NCBI GenBank assembly: GCA_964036665.1
Contig: OZ038532.1
Coordinates: 744,001 to 808,000 of the forward strand
Source of the DNA: Gordius sp. MW1
Taxonomy: Eukaryota > Nematomorpha > Gordioida > Gordea > Gordiidae
Length of the DNA: 64,000 bases
Direction of reading: 5' to 3'
The position numbers and the translations under genes are program-made. The notes under the pieces are model-generated. The model searched no databases. It was given only the letters and a program-made list of their open reading frames with translations, and had not been told where the DNA came from. The number at the start of each line of letters is the position of its first letter. The first letter of the stretch is position 1. Below, piece after piece: positions 36,576-47,983 of this stretch.

Positions 36576-39261
36576 TAGAGGTGTGCACGGATCAATCCGG
36601 TCCGACATCCGATCCGTCCGAACTCGGATCAATATTTTAATTTTGGAAGTCAGATCGGATAGGATCAACATTTTATTTTAGTCGGATCGGATTTTCAAAT
36701 TTAAAATAAACAATAATAAGTTTTAATTAATTAATTTAATAATTTTAGTATACCTTTTCATAATTATCTTTGCATTCCTTTTTTACTTTACCATTTTTGA
36801 TGTCCAACACCACCTCTCACCTTACTTACCCTAATATATTTATCAGTATTTCCATAGCGTTTTTACCTAGCTAGACTATCTTGTGTGGGGAGAAAGGAGC
36901 TTGTGTCAATGATAAATCAGCATCTCCCCTTTCCTTTTTAGCACACGCATCTCTTTCTATCTCAACTCTACTCCAATAATCATCAATCACAATCTCCCCT
37001 TTCCTTAAAGCACACGCGTAGCTCCTTTCCCTCTTGATTCCGGGTAATCATGAATGCTGTAGCTTGCCTTCTTAGAAAGCAATCTCCATGGTGCAGGGGT
37101 ATTGTCGTCGACGAGATGGTGTGAGTCATGCTGACTTGAGGGGAAAAAATAATTTGGGGGGGGGGGGGGTTTGGAAATAATTACTGGGATTCGTAACAGC
37201 TAGCAAATACAACAATATTGTTTATCATATTAAAAACCGTCATGGAAGAAATAATAAAAAAATTTAAAAGAAATATGCTTCAACAAGTTAAAAAAGAAGA
37301 CGGAAAAAGTCAAATTTGGAGTTACTTTGACCTTCTAAATGAAAATGATACATACATCCGTTATATCTGCAAGAAATGTCATCATATCTACACATATAAT
37401 TCCATTCGAGGTAGTTCCCATTTTTTGCATCATAAATGTATTCCAAAAACTTCAGCTAAAAATACAATTGACAAATTTGTTACCAAACCTCTCGCTGAAA
37501 TCACAAAATTAACAAAAAATTTTTGAAAGGCATCTAATTTATTTTAGTTTAAAAGATATTCGACTGTTTTCAATCGTTAATGGGGAAGGATTTAGAGCAA
37601 TGCCCCAAAAAGCTCTGAATATTGGTGCCATTCATGGTCATATAAACGTGATGAATTACTTTCAGATAGGACTACCTTAAGTAAGAATACAGCAAAACTT
37701 GCAGATGTAAGTAGAGAAGCATTAATAATAAAGCTACTCCCCCATTTAAAAGCAAAATCATGTTCAACCACTCTCGACCTCTGGACAGATGACTTTGTCA
37801 AAATAAACTACTTAACATTTTCTTTATATTATATATCTCTCGGAATCCTACATAAGCATATTTTTTCCCTTCAAAATAGATATTGAAAAAAAACAGGGGA
37901 AAATATTTAAGAGAAATATCTGTAAATTTTGAAAAAAATTTCACATCCCTACGGATTTCATGAGATTGATAACTTACGTTACCGATCAGGGCTCTAACAT
38001 GGTCAAAGCCTTGCAAAATCATAAGCGAATGAATTGCACGTCCCATTTACTGAATACAGTACTACGAAATTCCATTACCCTCTGGTTAATGACTTGATAG
38101 AAGCATGCAAAATGCTAACGACATATATGAAGCAAAGTGGCAAAATAAATATTTAAATCATACATTGCATCAAGCAACAGAAACAAGATGGAACTCCAGA
38201 CTCGATGAGAGCATATTGAAGGAGTATAAGGAACTGACCACATATCTACTTCTATAGATATGCCAGAAAAGATAGATGTGATTAAATTTGCTGACCAAAC
38301 TAATAGAAGTACTCCGCCCGTTTAAAAAGGCTTTTTTAATTCTGGAAGCTGATCAACACCCAACCTTTCACAATATATTGATTCAATATTACCAATTACT
38401 CAGTGATCTTTCACAATCAGACCACGAGCAAACTGATGATTTTGAAGAACATCACGAAATTAATGATCTTAAAAAAGATATTTGTACCACCCTCAAGTCA
38501 AAATTTCTAATCACTCAACAACATAAAATTGCCACATATTTATGCCCAAATTATCGCCAACTCAGGATGCTCCCCCCAAATGAGCGAGTAGGCGTAATTA
38601 ATGAATAAGATCCACACTAGCGTCTAAGGATTTTTTGGTAGATTATGCATCAAAAAAAGACAAAAAAGTAATTAACATTACATTTAAATATGTATATATA
38701 TTTTTTACATATAATAAATTATTTAATTTATATTTTAAAATAGTTAATCAATGGGAAGATGAGCAGGAAGAAGATAAAGCCCCCGATGAAATCTCAATTT
38801 ACCTTTCGTTAAAAAATGAAGATTGCAAATATGATTCAAAACATGATTTGCTGAAATGATGGGTTTCATATCAAACAGTCCTGCCAAGGCTTTATAAGCT
38901 GGCAAATAAAGTTTTAGCTATACTTGCTACCTCTACCACTCCGAAAAGAAATTTCTCGGTGGCTGGAAGAACATTAGAAGAAAGAAGAACGCGAATCAAA
39001 CCAGAAAATTTACATTCTTTATTATTTTTATATAATATGGAATTAGTCAAATAAAATTTTATATTTATTTCAGGTCTATTAAAATTGTTATACCTTATTT
39101 TTATGTATTTTGAATTTAATCATCAATAAAAAGTTCTGTTCGTAAAATTTTAATTTAAAAATTTCGGATCGGATTTAGTTTTAAAAAACTCGGATCGGAT
39201 ATAAAATTTTTCAAAAACCCCTCGGATCGGATCAAAAAAATTTAATCCGTGCACACCTCTA
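36576..39261 (+). mobile_element. hAT transposon, full length
   Basis: 2,686 bp with ends TAGAGGTGTGCACGGAT and ATCCGTGCACACCTCTA, a perfect 17-bp inverted repeat. It is flanked by a perfect 8-bp duplication AAATAAAT (36568-36575, 39262-39269). Subterminal GGATCGGAT repeats fill both ends. It carries a decayed transposase (37242-39053). It lies just beyond the Helitron 5' end at 36494. Confidence 0.93.
37242..39053 (+). pseudogene. hAT transposase with BED zinc finger, disrupted
   Basis: The ATG at 37242 begins a protein with a BED-type finger (SQIWSYF, CKKCHHIYTY, SSHFLHHKC). The catalytic-core region is in broken frames: SCSTTLDLWTDDF near 37760-37795, and VTDQGSNMVKAL near 37975-38010. 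A helical insert follows at 38288-38608 (LIEVLRPFKKAFLILEAD, HKIATYLCPNYRQLRML). The dimerisation domain is near 38920-39050 (TPKRNFSVAGRTLEERR). Several stops and frameshifts make it inactive, though order and completeness show a formerly autonomous Ac-like element. Confidence 0.85.
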
Positions 39262-39269
39262 AAATAAAT

Positions 39270-40447
39270 ACATATATATATAATTAGATACTATCTACTG
39301 CCCTGATAAATTTCATCAAAAGACTAGAGGAGATTTGTTGTTTACAATACTTGGCTAGCATCAAGTTTAAATTTATTTGCAGTGATTTGTAAGTAATTCA
39401 ACAAAATAATAATAGAAGTACGATGTATCCGATCTATATGTATCTTAAACAAAACTATAGGAAATACTGCCTTATATAAATAGAATAAAAAAGAATTGGG
39501 GCCGACAAGGATGAGATATGTGCAAGCTTCTAGACATGAGGTTTAATTCCAAAGCTATTAGATAGTGTTATTGGTGCAAACATAATTTTGACTAGGCCTT
39601 AAAACTTTGAACTTAAGGTGATATTAGGCATTGGATAGGCCATAACTCGCTAACCCATTTATAATCAAAACTGCTTTAAATTCCTGTATATTTAATTAAA
39701 TAAAATAATAGGACATACTGAAAGTTTAACCTTTAAATTAATATTGGAGCCAAAGGTGTATGGAGCAGTGTTTATTTAAGTTCCCCAGACAACGAATTTA
39801 GTAAAATAAAGCGTATTTATCAATAAATGAAGCTATGTCAATATAAGACCTTCTCACTGAATGATATATGATGGGTAAGAATTGATCCCACAATAATAAT
39901 TATAAATGATGAGGAGAGGAGGGAAGGGGATATACATTACACAAAAAGTGCCAAGTGTAAATTTGTTTCTTTCCTCCTTCTTCCATTTGATCGTTCTTAA
40001 TTACTCAACTATAAAATAAACAACGCACGTAAAGTATCCGAAAAACACTAAAAACAATCTAAAGATACAGGGTCACAACAGTCAAACAAAAGAGCGTAAT
40101 ATAAAATACGGACTAGTTTATATATAATAAAAAAATTTGAGGTCGACAAGGGAGAAATAAGTGCAAGTCTCTAGCCATGAGATATTATTTCACATATGGT
40201 GTTATGGACATAATTTTTACTAAGCATAGAAACTTTGTGTAATTAGGTAGTGGAATTATTAAGACAACTTTTAATTCCTGTATTTTTAATTAAAATAAAA
40301 TAAAAAGACAAACGAAAAGTTCAACATGTAAATTAACAATACAAAATACATACTGTCATCCTTTGCATGACTCATAAGGAGTATTAGATATCAGCTGTTT
40401 TATTCCATCAATCCTACTAACTAAATTCACACAGAAATCAAGGTGAA
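39270..40447. other. AT-rich intergenic stretch before the LITAF gene
   Basis: No ORF or clear repeat. Two similar segments (about 39475-39730 and 40125-40340: GACAAG..., then TTAAATTCCTGTATTTTTAAT) suggest an old local duplication. Confidence 0.4.
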
Positions 40448-40738
40448 ATGTATTCCAACAATGTTATACAATTGAGAGATTGTCCAGTTCCTTTAATTTG
40501 CCCAAATTGTGGAAGACAAATAGTTACTCGAGTTCGGGAAGTTGATAAAACTTGCTGTGCTCCAACTGGTGCAAGCACTGGTGTTTGTTTATGTTGCATC
40601 CCTATACCTGGATGTTTCTGCCCAATTCCAATACCCATTCCTTGTGTGTCTCCGTGTGGATGTGGTGGGGAAAGTACCTTAGAACATTCATGCCCAGCAT
40701 GTGGTTATATCATTGGGAATTACATTATATCATATTAA
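40448..40738 (+). CDS. LITAF-domain protein
   Basis: Single-exon frame of 96 residues from the ATG at 40448 to TAA. It has the LITAF (SIMPLE-like) layout. A first zinc half-site CPNC (18-21) precedes a T.V segment, then a hydrophobic Cys/Pro-rich stretch (about 36-74) that replaces the usual membrane-inserting helix. A second half-site follows, EHSCPAC (79-85), then IGNY. LITAF proteins are monotopic membrane proteins on the cytosolic face of late endosomes and lysosomes. The N-terminal PPxY-type region of vertebrate LITAF is absent, so this is a minimal form, or an upstream exon was missed. It ends 74 bp from the end of MED22 on the opposite strand. Confidence 0.85.
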   Translation: MYSNNVIQLRDCPVPLICPNCGRQIVTRVREVDKTCCAPTGASTGVCLCCIPIPGCFCPIPIPIPCVSPCGCGGESTLEHSCPACGYIIGNYIISY

Positions 40739-40812
40739 AAACACTTAAAATATCACAAGCTCAGGAATAATTATAAAAATTGTTGACCAATTGTTAATAC
40801 GCCTATAAAAAT

Positions 40813-41559
40813 TTATTTATATATTGAAGAATAATATTCATCTTCAAGTTCATAAAGATGTGTGACCATTTCATCCCTAATGCTCTTCAATTTTTTGCTA
40901 CAGTCATTGTTTAAGCTATTATATACCTATTTATAAAAACACATATGAATTTATGCTTATTGCTTACATATTTTAAATATAAAAGAATTATTTGCATTTA
41001 TCCTCCTATTTAGAATGCTGAACTTAGGTAGAAATTTATAGTAAAAAAACTTTGATAAAAAATACTAATAATCAAATTATTGAATTAAAAAAGTTCATTA
41101 ATAAATATATAAATAAAAGAGTAAGGTTAATATATTTAAAAGAAACTAAAAATATACATGTAAACAAAATATATATTAACATTCAAATTATAAAATACCC
41201 TTGTATTTTGTAATATGTCATCATTTATGGCTTTAAAGTCACTTAATATAAATAACTGTTTGAGGGATGACAGAAGATTAACCAATGACTCTGATGCCCT
41301 GACCTATTTCATATATCACTTAAAAGTATTAACAAACCATATTAGCAGCACGAACTTGAGCTTCTAATAACTCTTGCTCTAATTGAGTGTACTTAGCCAC
41401 CTGGCCCGTTTCTTCAATCTAAACAATTAAAATAGTCAACTCAATTACTTTAGCAATCTTTGTAATTTCTGAAAAATTGTCAATTATTGATTCAACATTG
41501 TCTTTTAAATCTTTTTTTAATGTCTGCAATAATGTTTCCTTATTACTGGTAAGCGACAT
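40813..41559 (-). CDS. med22: Mediator of RNA polymerase II transcription subunit 22
   Basis: Head-module subunit of the Mediator co-activator complex. Four exons: 41559-41449, 41418-41338, 41303-41199 and 40926-40813. All introns are GT-AG, phase 0; the first two are only 30 and 34 bp and the third 272 bp. 136 residues. Family landmarks in order: SNKETLLQTLKK, SIIDNFSEITKIAK, VRAANMVRASESLVNLLSSL, KQLFILSDF and the C-terminal KSIRDEMVTHLYELEDEYY. The length is like the short vertebrate isoform. Retaining the 30-bp intron would not shift the frame but adds an in-frame TAG from its own acceptor. Confidence 0.93.
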
Positions 41560-42890
41560 TGCTAATTAAAATTAACAATATGCCGTCTTTTGATTACAAT
41601 ATATTTAATTCTAACACGTTCATCTAACAATTCTAATTATTTTACTGATGTTCTAAGGATTCATATACTGCATAAACACAAGGTAAGGCTGAATAATTTT
41701 AAAATTGTTTTGTACAATAAGCATCTAACATGTTGAGCTAGGAGTATTCTATCTCGCGCTTCGCTGCTTACATCCTTTCGAGTTGCAATCACAACCTTAG
41801 ATAAATGGTGTTATAAATCAGGAAATGAGTTTAGGCCTATCCGAGCAAGTTTCACAATAGGATATTATTGCTAGCTTTTTACAATATAGCCTTAAACCTT
41901 GGCATTAAATACACCAAGTACATGTTAAAATTGTAACCAAGAGGTAACTCCCCTTACATTGGAGGTTACATAAATTCAGACTTTTGTGACACTGTAAATT
42001 TAATGTCATCCTAATAGCACTTATAAAGGCCTAAATTCCCTTCATTCGTGAGACTCTTCTATTGAAGATCTAATGTGTCTTGTAGTGCTGAAGAAAATTT
42101 AAAAAAATCTCGATCGTCCTGAAAGAGTCGGAATTAAAACAAAAATGTTGACCCCAAGACGAGATTGTACCAGCGGGATCTCTACATTACAATATCCCTA
42201 TTGACCATCATAATTATAATACAGTACATTTTGTTGTGTATTTTTATTTTATGTTTCACATTTAGAATGTTAAAAGTAAATTATTATAATATACCATATA
42301 TATTGCGCAATTTACACATTTAAGCAGCCTCCTAAATGTCGAATATTAATAATTTTAGCTTGTTGAATAAAATGTAAGTGGCTCTCAAAGCATCTAAATA
42401 TTATTTAATATTTGCATATTTATCCTTACCATTATCACATGATTTAAATATATAAACTTAAATTGAGTTCTGATAAAGTAGAAATTATAACTAAAGCATC
42501 TTTGAATTTCGTAACAATCATCAACTTGTCGGATGTGGTAATATTTTGGATCGGTGGTTTATCAATCAAAATAACTTAGAAAGTTAGATTTGCAAGTAAT
42601 TTGGCTACAATGGGTAAAGGTTCTTCAAGCACCTCAGCGATTCTGTGCCTGCAGAACGATTGCCTCAAAATCATTAGGTTATATCATGAGTTTACCTGGA
42701 GTTTGTTAGGCTAGAAATGGTGCACTTCTGAAATTCTTAAGCCATGAATCACAGTATGCACTTGTTTTGCCTATAATACCTTCACATTTTTAATGTAGGG
42801 TTGGCAGTTAAACTCTTATCCACTGAATTTTCTGTGCAAGTCTGCTATACACTAAAATATATAAAAAATATTTTATAGCTAAGTTATTTA
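41560..42890. other. AT-rich intergenic stretch upstream of MED22
   Basis: No ORF with motifs. Presumably holds the MED22 promoter; none can be pinpointed. Confidence 0.4.
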
Positions 42891-43084
42891 AAAAATGAAT
42901 GAATTAAATATTTTGGGACATAATAATATAATCTTTTACTTTTTTAACGTGAAAGTGTTTGTTAGAAAATTATATATTTTCAATTTATTGAAAACTTCAA
43001 AACTCCTGCGTTCCTATTCCCGTAACAATTCTCCTTTTATTGTTTTTAATGACGTTGTATTGTGTTTATACTCTCACAATCGAT

Positions 43085-43220
43085 TGCCATTGTCATCACT
43101 AAAACTAATTTTTATTCTATGACAAATTTAGTCCCCATTCTGAAAGAGAACGAAGAAAGAGCTATTGCTTTTTTTATTTTATTATAATTATTATATATAT
43201 ATAACACTTTTTCACAATAA
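43085..43220 (+). mobile_element. Non-LTR retrotransposon 3' scrap
   Basis: TTGCCATTGTCATCACTAAA through CCCCATTCTGAAAGAGAACG aligns with the last coding bases of the neighbouring copy (about 43830-43900). It is only the 3' tip of the element, possibly with a few decayed coding bases further left. Two same-family insertions therefore sit head to tail here. Confidence 0.55.
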
Positions 43221-43389
43221 ATCATTGAAACCTAAAGAGAATCACTTATGTTTTAAATAAAAGCCCCTAGTCGTACCTTAAAGTTTTAATAATATTAACA
43301 TGCGATGAATTTTAGCGACGAATTGAAGACGGTTATATCAAAGGACTAAATTTCTTGTCTTATATTATTTATCTAAAGGTGTTGCTTAT

Positions 43390-44019
43390 TTTGACCAATG
43401 CTAATTACCCTCTGCATTGTAAATTTAACAAAAGCCGGTATAGTAGGCACCAAAAAATAAATACACTGCTTCAAGCTGCCCTCAAACGGGCAAAAGTTTC
43501 TTTCATCCTTGAACCGTCAGACCCTCTCTCGAAGGGCGGATGCGTCCTGACGGTTCATCACTTATCCCATGGGACAAAGGCCTTTTCTTTAAATGGGACT
43601 ACACCTGTATTGACCTGTTTGCCCCCTCCAACGATACTCACGACCCCCTAGGATCGGCAGAGCATCGCAAATCCTTAAAATACTCAGCTTTATCGGAAAC
43701 CTCCGTTTTATTCCTATCGTCTCGTCGTGCTCAGGGACGTTCGGAAAGAGCGCATTAAATTTTTTTAAAGAACTCAATAAACGCTCGCCCCCTTCTAAAA
43801 TATCGAATAGTTTCTTACTAAGACAATCAATTGCCATTGCGATTGCTAAATCCAATTTTTATTCTTTGATGGATTCAATGCCCATTCTTAAAGATGAAGA
43901 AACGGATAATGTGTTTTAATCATTTTTTTTATAAATATTTTCGTTCTTGTATCTTTGTATTAATTCCACTTTATATTTAATACTTTTTTTAATAAAGCAT
44001 GTCAATTCAAAAAAAAAAA
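43390..44019 (+). mobile_element. Non-LTR retrotransposon 3' fragment with frameshifts
   Basis: Starts around NYPLHCKFNKSRYSRHQK, continues to FILEPSDP, then a frameshift near 43530, RMRPDGSSLIPWDKG, KWDYTCIDLFAPSN, and another frameshift near 43700. Ends with TAATAAAGC-type signal and an A tail at about 44008-44019. Same family as 9220-10135. Confidence 0.75.
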
Positions 44020-45637
44020 ATTAAGGGCCGTGGTTTATATGAGCAAATTTTTAAAGTTTCTAACGCAATTGCCTCTAGTAAATTTGCTATCTGATCGAGT
44101 TCCTGCTTGGGCAATCTGCTCAATGCTTGAACAGATTCTGCTGCTTTGACTCGCCTCTCGAGCATTTTTATAAGCTACTAATCTGCCTAGTGCACCGAAT
44201 AGCAAGCACAGATTGTGCTAACGAGCTTATTAAACAACTCAGTATGCGTGGTCACGTCTGGAATTGAAGCAAGTTAGCAATTTAACAACTCTGCCCCTCT
44301 CTCTAAATCCCTATCTTTTTTTGTTAAAAAGTTTTTTAATTGCAATTTATGGTATTTTATAAATTCAAAAATTAAAAAAACGAATTTGTAGATTACTAAT
44401 AAATATACAATTTTTATAGCCTTTGGTATTTATATTATAAGAATTTTAATTAAATTCGTTTTCACCTCATTTTAACCCTAGGAAACTTATATATTCCACA
44501 AACAAGCGTAAAGAATAACAGGAATTTCTTTTAAAATTTTGGATCACTTTTTTGAAGTTTTTCTTGGTTTTTCACATTTATAGTTTCATTTTTTTATCTT
44601 TAATTTTTTGAATAGATTTATTAACCGAAGCATTTAAAAATCCTATATTTATATATTAGGTTTTTAAACAAAAAAGATCGCGATTTAGAGAGAGGGTGGT
44701 GTGATAGATTAATGAGAGAGAGAGAAGAGGGGGTGAAAAAATTGCAGTAGTTGTAAGAATAACTAGCTCCTATCAACTACATATACTATAAGCCATATAA
44801 ACCACTGGAGAGAAAGGATGGAGATTAAAAGTCTGGGACGATTCCTAATAAAATATAGGGAGTGAGTGAACTTTTGAGATATATTAATAACTAGTCTAGT
44901 CAAAACAAAAGTTGTTTTTCTAGGTTCACTATATTTGTTTTATTACTTTTCTTCAAACTTTTGTCGATTAGTTTCCTCGGTTACATCTTTAAAATGGGGC
45001 ACAAACGCATACTTTCGCAACTCTGAACTTAATAAATTCAAAAAGTCGACTTATAGGGGAAAAACGAAAAATATTCGTGTTCACCTCAAAAAACTCTATA
45101 AACTATGTTAAGCCTTTTTCGGTTGATTTTACTTGTAGAACTGGTTAATTATCATGAAAAATTACATCTAAGTTGTCGAAACTAGATATAAGCGTAATCT
45201 AAAATATCAGAGTTTCTTCAATACAGCATAGGTGAGTTTTGCCATAAATAGTATGCATTTTATTCATGCTTAGGCGTCGTTCGTAAAAAATGCTCATTTA
45301 TTCTGCATGTAATGTGTAGGGATAATGTAGTTTCTTTATTTCAAAGGAATTATAACTCATAAAATTAAAATGCTAGGGACCTTATGTGCACATTTACTTG
45401 CAAAGTTCCTTAACAAACTACCTGGGAGTGGGAGGATGCCTGATGTGAGGATGGAAAGTTATGTTGTACAAGAGTGCAATAATTATCGCGGGTTAAAATT
45501 CGAGTCACGCAATGAAGGTGCGAAAAACGTCATAGATGCCAGAATTAGATAGATAAACTTATTTTAATATGCCTGGAAAGTCAATTTTCGATGTAATACA
45601 AGGTCTTAGGGGATTTATGGAATTATATGTGGAAAAA
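44020..45637. other. AT-rich gene-free stretch
   Basis: No supported ORF. A GAGA-rich low-complexity patch lies at about 44690-44735. Confidence 0.4.
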
Positions 45638-46040
45638 CCATAGACTAGATAGACTGGTCAAAATGTGTACCCATTTTCCACCATTTTGATGTGAACATGG
45701 TAAAGTGGTGATCATATAGAAATTAAAAATTTTCGCAAATTAAATAATCTTAAAAAAGTAAATAAAAAAACATTAAATTGGTTAGATATCAAAAACAGCA
45801 TTTTAAAATAAATTTCATTACAATACGTATTAATTAAAAATGCAAAAACTGTGATAAAAGTTTGTTTAATAATATAGCGTCACCTAGATTTTGTATTATA
45901 TTGATTTTTTGACGTTCGTTAAAATTTATAAACTAGTGAGGAAGGTACTGTTATAGCGCAAAATGACATGGTTGAAATACACCAGTTGTTGTCTTCAAAA
46001 AGGAGGAAATTTGACACACAATTTTCTATCTAGTTTATGG
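45638..46040. mobile_element. Short inverted-repeat element, CCATAGACTAGATAGA type
   Basis: 403 bp with ends CCATAGACTAGATAGA and TCTATCTAGTTTATGG (15 of 16 complementary). Inverted related copies lie at about 56280-56665 and 3880-4130 (shared GATGGCGGAAAA/TTTTCCACCATTTT and CAGTCTATGG segments). Non-coding, superfamily unknown. Confidence 0.6.
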
Positions 46041-46135
46041 GGATATAGGCTTGACCATATGACGAATGACTTTCTCATAACAAAAATGGTTATTGAACCA
46101 TGGACATGATTACTTTAAATAATAATTGGGGTTGA

Positions 46136-46401
46136 GATATTGATAAATTAATGAACTAAGATGGAAATAAAATTTAACTTTCCTTGTTAATTTAATATAC
46201 ATATTATAATTATAAATTAGAACCTTATTAAAACACCTTCTTTTATATTAAATCTAATTGATTTTGTAACTGGCATTAAACGGGCCTTAATTATATCTAG
46301 GCCCGAGCCCGTTGGGTTATATTACGGCCCGTCCAGGCCCGGCCCGTTGTTTTATTTTTAAGCAAAAGCAGCCCGGCCCGGCCGGGCCGTGCAGGTCTCT
46401 A
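46136..46401 (-). mobile_element. GC-rich-ended hAT-like element, inverted end fragment
   Basis: Matches the 5' end of the element at 24090-25469 in inverse orientation and finishes GTGCAGGTCTCTA at 46401. It has GGCCCGGCCCGTT-type subterminal repeats. It is followed at 46420-46510 by CGAGACGAGA repeats of a second hAT-like family. Confidence 0.65.
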
Positions 46402-46799
46402 ATAAATACTATAATTTTTTGGAGACGAGACGAGAATTTGAAAAACAAATCCGAGATCGAGACGAGAATTGATGTCGGGACGACACGAGACGAGATTTTT
46501 TCAGCAAGATCTCGACTTTTTATTAATAATTAGATTTAGGAAATTATTGTGTATTTTAATTTGCATGATTCACATATAAGGTATTAAATGTAAATCAATA
46601 CGATAGGAATATATTTGATATTAAAATAACACCTAAGTTTAGTAGAAAGAATTTATTTTTGCAGAAAATTCAAAATTTGGCAATCTCCGTTCATTACCTA
46701 AGTATGGATGGTCCTAAGGGTATGTGAATAAATGTAATAATATATTTATCACTTTTTTGTATCCATAATTATTAAATATTACAAAATTTTAGGCATGAG

Positions 46800-47180
46800 T
46801 ATTAATGGCAGGCGCGTAGCCAGGATTTTCTCGAGGGGGGGGGAACAAATTTTTCACATTTTATTTGTAATTAAAAATCAAAATTAAACAGCCAAAAAGT
46901 CGGGCTCGCTGCTAGGCCCACTCGGCTAAGGGGTCGGCAGGCTACCGTTCTAAATTGAGAATAAGTAGGCCTGGGCGGGCTCCATAATGAAAATTTTTTA
47001 TATAGTTTACTATTTTTTGTCACCTTTCTATTTATAAAAATTCTAGAATTAGATAAAAAAATTTGAAAATAAGACAAAATTAATTCTTGAAATTTAAAAT
47101 CGTTATTTGGGGCCCGGCTGTTCGGACAGCATTAGTGAATTAGGCAATTAAAGGGTTTTGGCTGGCCTTGGCAATCAACT
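46800..47180. repeat. Degenerate GC-rich hAT-like end sequences
   Basis: A GGCGCGTAGCCAGG start with a G9 run at 46811-46846 resembles the TGGGCGTAG short elements. 46890-47000 and 47110-47180 carry GGCCTGGGCGGGC and GGCCCGGCTGTTCGG motifs like the CAGAGACC family. No termini or duplication identified. Confidence 0.4.
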
Positions 47181-47859
47181 TAGTTATCAAACCGTGATGG
47201 GTTCCTTCTAACAGAAAATTTTTGACAAATATGATAAATGATAAAAATATTAGTATTATATAGAATGAGGAACATTATAATAATCGCTTAGTTATCTACT
47301 TCCTGGGGAGGTTGGTGTTGTCACGGGAAATAAATGCTCAAACAAATTTTTTTTTCATAGCAATTTTCACAATCACATTCGGAAATTTTACACCGCATTT
47401 TGTCATAAATTAAATCAAAAAAATTAGATGTATATGTTTCTATTTTTTATGTCTTAAAGTCTGATGTAGACTATAATAGTTTAACCCATTTAATTTAATA
47501 ATTAATCAAAAAAACAGCCCCCTCATTTACGCCACTGATTGATTTTGATGGCTTGCTTGATAATTTTTCTTCATTTTATAAATTTTAATCAAGTGCGTAA
47601 ATATGAAAAATATTTTTTGGAAATAAAACAATCATCGAGCCCATAATCTTTAAGCGATAGACATAATTAAAATAAAAAGAAAAAACAAAATTTATTTATA
47701 ATTACTGAAAAGCGTTGCAAAATCTTTTATAGACAGTGCTTGAGAGTTGTATTGTGGCTACTAATTTTGTGAATTTTATACTTACTATTAACATTTATAT
47801 GAAGTCAGGTATTGATTATCAGGTTCAATAAAATTAAGGAAACTTGCAATGTAGAGTCA
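47181..47859. other. AT-rich flank of the LTR element
   Basis: No gene or repeat recognised before the target-site duplication at 47860. Confidence 0.4.
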
Positions 47860-47864
47860 TTTAT

Positions 47865-47982
47865 TGTAATATATTGTTAAGCGTTCCTTGTGTATATATT
47901 TTATGTTACATATGTTTTCCTTGTTCTAAATACATTACTATTGTCCGGTTGTTATAATTCCATATCGTAAATAAATACTACA
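47865..47982 (+). repeat. 5' LTR
   Basis: Begins TGTAATATATTGTTAAGCG and ends AATAAATACTACA. At 118 bp it is unusually short for Ty3/gypsy. AATAAA near the end may be the poly(A) signal. It matches the 3' LTR except for one base inserted in the ACATATG/ACATAG segment. Confidence 0.93.
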
Positions 47983-47983
47983 A

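Noticed and set aside
42895-43122. 75-codon plus-strand ORF
   Set aside because: Its 3' part is the tip of a non-LTR retrotransposon fragment; the rest is AT-rich without motifs.
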